A stretch of 64,000 bases of DNA from Bradyrhizobium japonicum USDA 6. GTDB taxonomy: Bacteria > Pseudomonadota > Alphaproteobacteria > Rhizobiales > Xanthobacteraceae. Below the pieces are notes generated by a model. The model had not been told where the DNA came from, made no database searches, and saw only the letters and a list, made by a program, of their open reading frames with translations. Where the stretch lies: the NCBI RefSeq assembly GCF_000284375.1, contig NC_017249.1:3698001-3762000 (forward strand). The letters are read 5' to 3'. The stretch's first letter is position 1, and the number at the start of each line of letters is the position of its first letter. A program made the translations under genes and the position numbers. This document shows positions 61,497 to 64,000 of the stretch, piece after piece.

Positions 61497-61524
61497 GAAA
61501 GCCCGGCGGTGTCGCCGGGCTTTC
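61497..61524 (+). terminator. Second hairpin terminator
   Basis: GAAAGCCCGGCG-GTGT-CGCCGGGCTTTC followed by GTTATTTCG. It is a perfect 12-base-pair stem without an assigned upstream gene, so it may belong to a lost gene or to a small RNA transcribed through 61320-61496. Confidence 0.65.
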
Positions 61525-61575
61525 GTTATTTCGTCGTGACCCACCGACCGGACAGTTCGAGGCGGGAGCCAGGTC

Positions 61576-61671
61576 GTGCTGCTCTACCATGACGGCGGAG
61601 AGCTTTGTCGTGTCGTCGATGCTGCCGGCCGCTATGTCGGCACGCGCTTCGACGGTTTGCGCAAGATTTAA
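61576..61671 (+). CDS. Short coding-like stretch, possible gene remnant
   Basis: A 31-codon frame from GTG 61576, with GGGAG eight bases upstream, ending in GRYVGTRFDGLRKI. The composition is protein-like, but length and lack of a partner domain make it either a small protein or the tail of a decayed gene. Confidence 0.3.
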   Translation: MLLYHDGGELCRVVDAAGRYVGTRFDGLRKI

Positions 61672-61761
61672 TTGTTGCGTAAGCGCGTCAATGCGCGGCC
61701 GATGGTGATCACCGCGGCGATCCGGATCCGAAAGGCCGGCCGTCGAGACGCGGCCGTTCTT

Positions 61762-62955
61762 TCACACCACCTTGGCGCTCCGGAGCGTCGCGATCTCATC
61801 TGCGCTGAGGCCGAACTCCTTCAAGATCTCGTCGGTCTGCTCGCCGAATTCCGGCGGCCGCGCCACCATCTTGCTCGGCGTGCGCGACAGCGTGACGGGT
61901 TGGCCGACCAGTCGAATGTGGCGGTCCTCGTCGTTCGGTACGTCCTGCGCGATGCCGAGATGTTTGACCTGCGCGTCTTCGAACATCTGGTCGATGGCGT
62001 AGATCGGTCCGCAGGGCACGCCGGCGTCGTTGAACTCGCGGACCCAGGTCTCGGTCGACTTCGTCACCGTGCGCTTTTCGATCTCGGCGTTGAGCGCGTC
62101 GCGGTTCTTGGAGCGGGCCGGCGCGGTCGCATAATCGGGATGGCTGTAGAGCTCCGGCGCGCCGATCGCCTGCGCGCAACGCTCCCAGATCCGTCCGCCG
62201 GTGGTGGCGATGTTGATGTAGCCGTCCGAGGTCTTGAACACGCCGGTCGGGATGCTGGTCGGATGGTTGTTGCCGGCCTGCTTGGCGACTTCCTTCTCCA
62301 TCAGCCAGCGCGCGGCCTGGAAGTCGAGCATGAAAATCTGCGCCTGCAGCAGCGAGGTCTGCACCCACTGTCCCTTGCCGGAGACCTCGCGCTCGAGCAG
62401 CGCGGTGAGGATGCCCATGGCGCAGAACAGGCCGGCCGTGAGGTCGGCGACGGGAATGCCGACCCGCATCGGCCCTTCGCCCGGCGCACCGGTGATCGAC
62501 ATCAGTCCGCCCATGCCCTGGGCGATCTGATCGAAGCCCGGCCGCTTGTGGTAGGGGCCATCCTGGCCGAAGCCGGAGATGCTGCCATAGACGATGCGCG
62601 GATTGATCTCGCGCAGGCTCTCATAGTCGATGCCGAGCTTCTTCTTCACGTCGGGACGGAAATTCTCGACCACGACGTCGGCCTTGGCGGCGAGGCGCTT
62701 GAACACGGCGAGCCCGCGCTCGTCCTTCAGGTTCAGCGTCATCGCCCGCTTGTTGCGATGCAAGTTCTGGAAATCGGACCCCCGCCGCGGCCCGCCCGGC
62801 TGCTCGCCGCCGGAATCCTCGGTCAGCGCGTCGATCTTGACGACATTGGCGCCCCAGTCCGCGAGCTGCCGCACGCAGGTGGGCCCGGACCGGACACGGG
62901 TCAGATCGAGCACGGTGAAGCGCGACAGGGCTTCCGAGGCATGCGGAAAGGGCAT
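61762..62955 (-). CDS. CaiB/BaiF family CoA transferase
   Basis: About 397 residues of the class III (formyl-CoA / carnitine) CoA transferase family. It has VLDLTRVRSGPTCVRQLADWGANVVKID, NLHRNKRAMTLNLKDERG, VVVENFRPDV and YGSISGFGQDGPY. The nucleophilic aspartate should lie in the AGLFCAMGILTAL-adjacent region (PVADLTAG). The ATG at 62955 with GGAG upstream is preferred to 62991. It moves CoA between an acyl-CoA donor and a free acid. It stands alone. Confidence 0.9.
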   Translation of the reverse strand: MPFPHASEALSRFTVLDLTRVRSGPTCVRQLADWGANVVKIDALTEDSGGEQPGGPRRGSDFQNLHRNKRAMTLNLKDERGLAVFKRLAAKADVVVENFRPDVKKKLGIDYESLREINPRIVYGSISGFGQDGPYHKRPGFDQIAQGMGGLMSITGAPGEGPMRVGIPVADLTAGLFCAMGILTALLEREVSGKGQWVQTSLLQAQIFMLDFQAARWLMEKEVAKQAGNNHPTSIPTGVFKTSDGYINIATTGGRIWERCAQAIGAPELYSHPDYATAPARSKNRDALNAEIEKRTVTKSTETWVREFNDAGVPCGPIYAIDQMFEDAQVKHLGIAQDVPNDEDRHIRLVGQPVTLSRTPSKMVARPPEFGEQTDEILKEFGLSADEIATLRSAKVV

Positions 62956-63085
62956 CGTGAAAGGCTCCGGGTCAGATTGCGGAGTCACCATAGTGCCGAA
63001 ACATCATGCGGCAAGTCTGCGCGTGCGCGGATGCCGCCTGTCGAAATGCAGTGCTTGGTGCTGCTTGCTGCGTTGCAGGAAGGGA

Positions 63086-63412
63086 TCAGCGCGGCAGGCG
63101 CTTCAGCTCGTCGCGTGCCTGCGCGGCGAGCGGGTCATCGCCGTGGCGCGCAATGAAGAGCTCGAACGCCTCCCTGGTTCCCTTCTGACGTGCGGTCTCG
63201 TATTCCCGGGTGACCGTCGCCGCAGGGTCCCGGGCCATAGGCATGGAGGGGGCGGGTCCCGCCTTACCGCTTTCATTGCCTTTGTCCTTGCCGCCATCGT
63301 CTGCATTGGCTTTCCCGACCATGGCGGGCTGTTCTCCGATGGGCAGACGATCCGGCCCGGCGAACACCGCCATGACCCCGACGAGACCGACTGAAAATAG
63401 GCCTGGTTTCAT
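63086..63412 (-). CDS. Small exported hypothetical protein
   Basis: A 108-residue product with an N-terminal hydrophobic signal (MKPGLFSVGLVGVMAVFAG). A low-complexity charged linker (GGKDKGNESGKAG) and a C-terminal helical repeat (EYETARQKGTREAFELFIARH) follow, of the type seen once or in series in many rhizobial exported proteins. AAGGA precedes the ATG at 63412. The function is unknown. Confidence 0.65.
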   Translation of the reverse strand: MKPGLFSVGLVGVMAVFAGPDRLPIGEQPAMVGKANADDGGKDKGNESGKAGPAPSMPMARDPAATVTREYETARQKGTREAFELFIARHGDDPLAAQARDELKRLPR

Positions 63413-63613
63413 GATTTCCTTTACAGACCATACCCGCCGGCGGGACCTGAATCCCTGCCCTCGGCCCGTGCCCCTACTTGATTTGATGGCTAATACGGCC
63501 CTATGAAAGGGGGCCGGAAGCCGCTGCCGAATTTTAACCAAACATATAACTCTCAAGCTAGAATCTCGCGCCTTCGTCCGCGAATCGCGTGATCCGTTGC
63601 TCCGGAGAGTCCA

Positions 63614-64000
63614 TTGGCTAATTCTGTTACCGTTGGTGCAACCAACAACGCCGATATTGACGGCTTGCTGTCGGGCTACAAGTGGACCGGCACGATCACC
63701 TATAGCTTTCCCGACTCGGCCAGCGACTACTCCAATCCTTATTACGGCGGCAACAGTGAGCCGACATCGTCTGGCTTCGCCGCGGCGCCAAGCGCGATGC
63801 AGTCGGCGATCAACTACGCGATCGGACTGATCCTCGGCTACACCAACGCCAGCATCCAGTACGTGGGGACCGACGGCGCGGACATCATGATCGCGCAGTC
63901 ATCGAAGCCCCCGACCTCCTACGCCTACTATCCGGGCGACTATGCGGCCGGCGGCGACGTCTGGTTCGGGACCCAATACAATTACTCGCTCGCCAAGCTC
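63614..64000 (+). CDS. Serralysin-like (M10) RTX metalloprotease, N-terminal part, cut by window end
   Basis: The frame runs open from a TTG at 63614 (GGAGAG six bases upstream) through the last base, giving 129 residues. The sequence resembles the N-terminal region of secreted serralysin proteases: GLLSGYKWTGTITYSFPDSASDY, then YNPYYGG-like spacing, AMQSAINYAIGLILGYTNASIQY and GGDVWFG. The catalytic zinc motif and RTX repeats would lie beyond the window. Such proteins have no classical signal peptide and leave by a type I secretion system. Confidence 0.75.
   Translation, partial: MANSVTVGATNNADIDGLLSGYKWTGTITYSFPDSASDYSNPYYGGNSEPTSSGFAAAPSAMQSAINYAIGLILGYTNASIQYVGTDGADIMIAQSSKPPTSYAYYPGDYAAGGDVWFGTQYNYSLAKL

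Larger units (their letters stand above)
61253..61761. other. 509-base intergenic region with two hairpins
   Basis: It contains two rho-independent-type hairpins (61292-61317 and 61497-61524) and a short coding-like stretch (61576-61671). No other gene is supported. The sequence between the hairpins looks like a decayed gene but matches nothing recognisable. Confidence 0.55.

Noticed and set aside
61672..61761. Terminator for the CoA transferase on the minus strand
   Set aside because: GGCCG-rich inverted bases are present, but pairing is interrupted and the T-tract is short; not strong enough to call.

Overview
The window reads as chromosomal DNA of a GC-rich alphaproteobacterium, most likely Bradyrhizobium or a close relative. 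That assignment is inferred from codon and base usage, FixK/FNR-type boxes (TTGAY-N4-RTCAA), the density of tripartite (TctCBA), TRAP and ABC uptake systems, CoA-thioester catabolic genes and palindromic intergenic repeats. No rRNA, tRNA, CRISPR array, insertion sequence or prophage was seen.

Region 1 (6-21238) is a catabolic supercluster. A NitT/TauT-type ABC importer is co-oriented with an IlvD/Edd dehydratase and a NicX-like ring-cleavage dioxygenase. A convergent five-gene operon follows (alpha/beta hydrolase, acyl-CoA dehydrogenase, acyl-CoA ligase, octopine-type dehydrogenase, 3-hydroxyacyl-CoA dehydrogenase). Then come a short-chain dehydrogenase, an unusual crotonase, an FAD monooxygenase, a cupin, a branched-chain-amino-acid-type binding protein, a MarR regulator, a benzoate/2-aminobenzoate-type CoA ligase and a RidA protein. 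Copies of a TTTKA-N4-YAAAR palindrome sit in the divergent promoter regions around the MarR gene. Weaker copies occur at two other divergent promoters of the region, suggesting one MarR regulon for an aromatic or N-heteroaromatic acid.

Region 2 (21257-34751) is a low-oxygen/stress island. It encodes CBS-BON, CHAD, APH-AAA, a universal stress protein, a Pat-like acyl-CoA synthetase/acetyltransferase, two small membrane proteins, a compact MCE lipid transporter, a c-type cytochrome and two Crp/Fnr regulators. One regulator has the four cysteines of an oxygen-sensing FNR. Seven FNR/FixK boxes lie in the intergenic spaces of this island.

Region 3 (34756-39822) holds a metal-dependent cyclase, a complete DctPQM TRAP transporter and a dehydrogenase. 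Region 4 (39838-47348) holds a molybdenum hydroxylase whose large subunit is broken by a one-base frameshift, a leaderless binding protein, a Bug-type binding protein, a molybdopterin oxidoreductase and a crotonase. Region 5 (47480-56561) holds a GlcG-like protein, a large FAD/Fe-S oxidase, a GntR regulator, and two closely similar serine-glyoxylate-type aminotransferases on either side of an MFS transporter, then a crotonase. Region 6 (56840-64000) holds TctCBA, a secreted beta-helix protein with a strong terminator, a CaiB-type CoA transferase, a small exported protein and the start of a serralysin-like protease cut by the window end.
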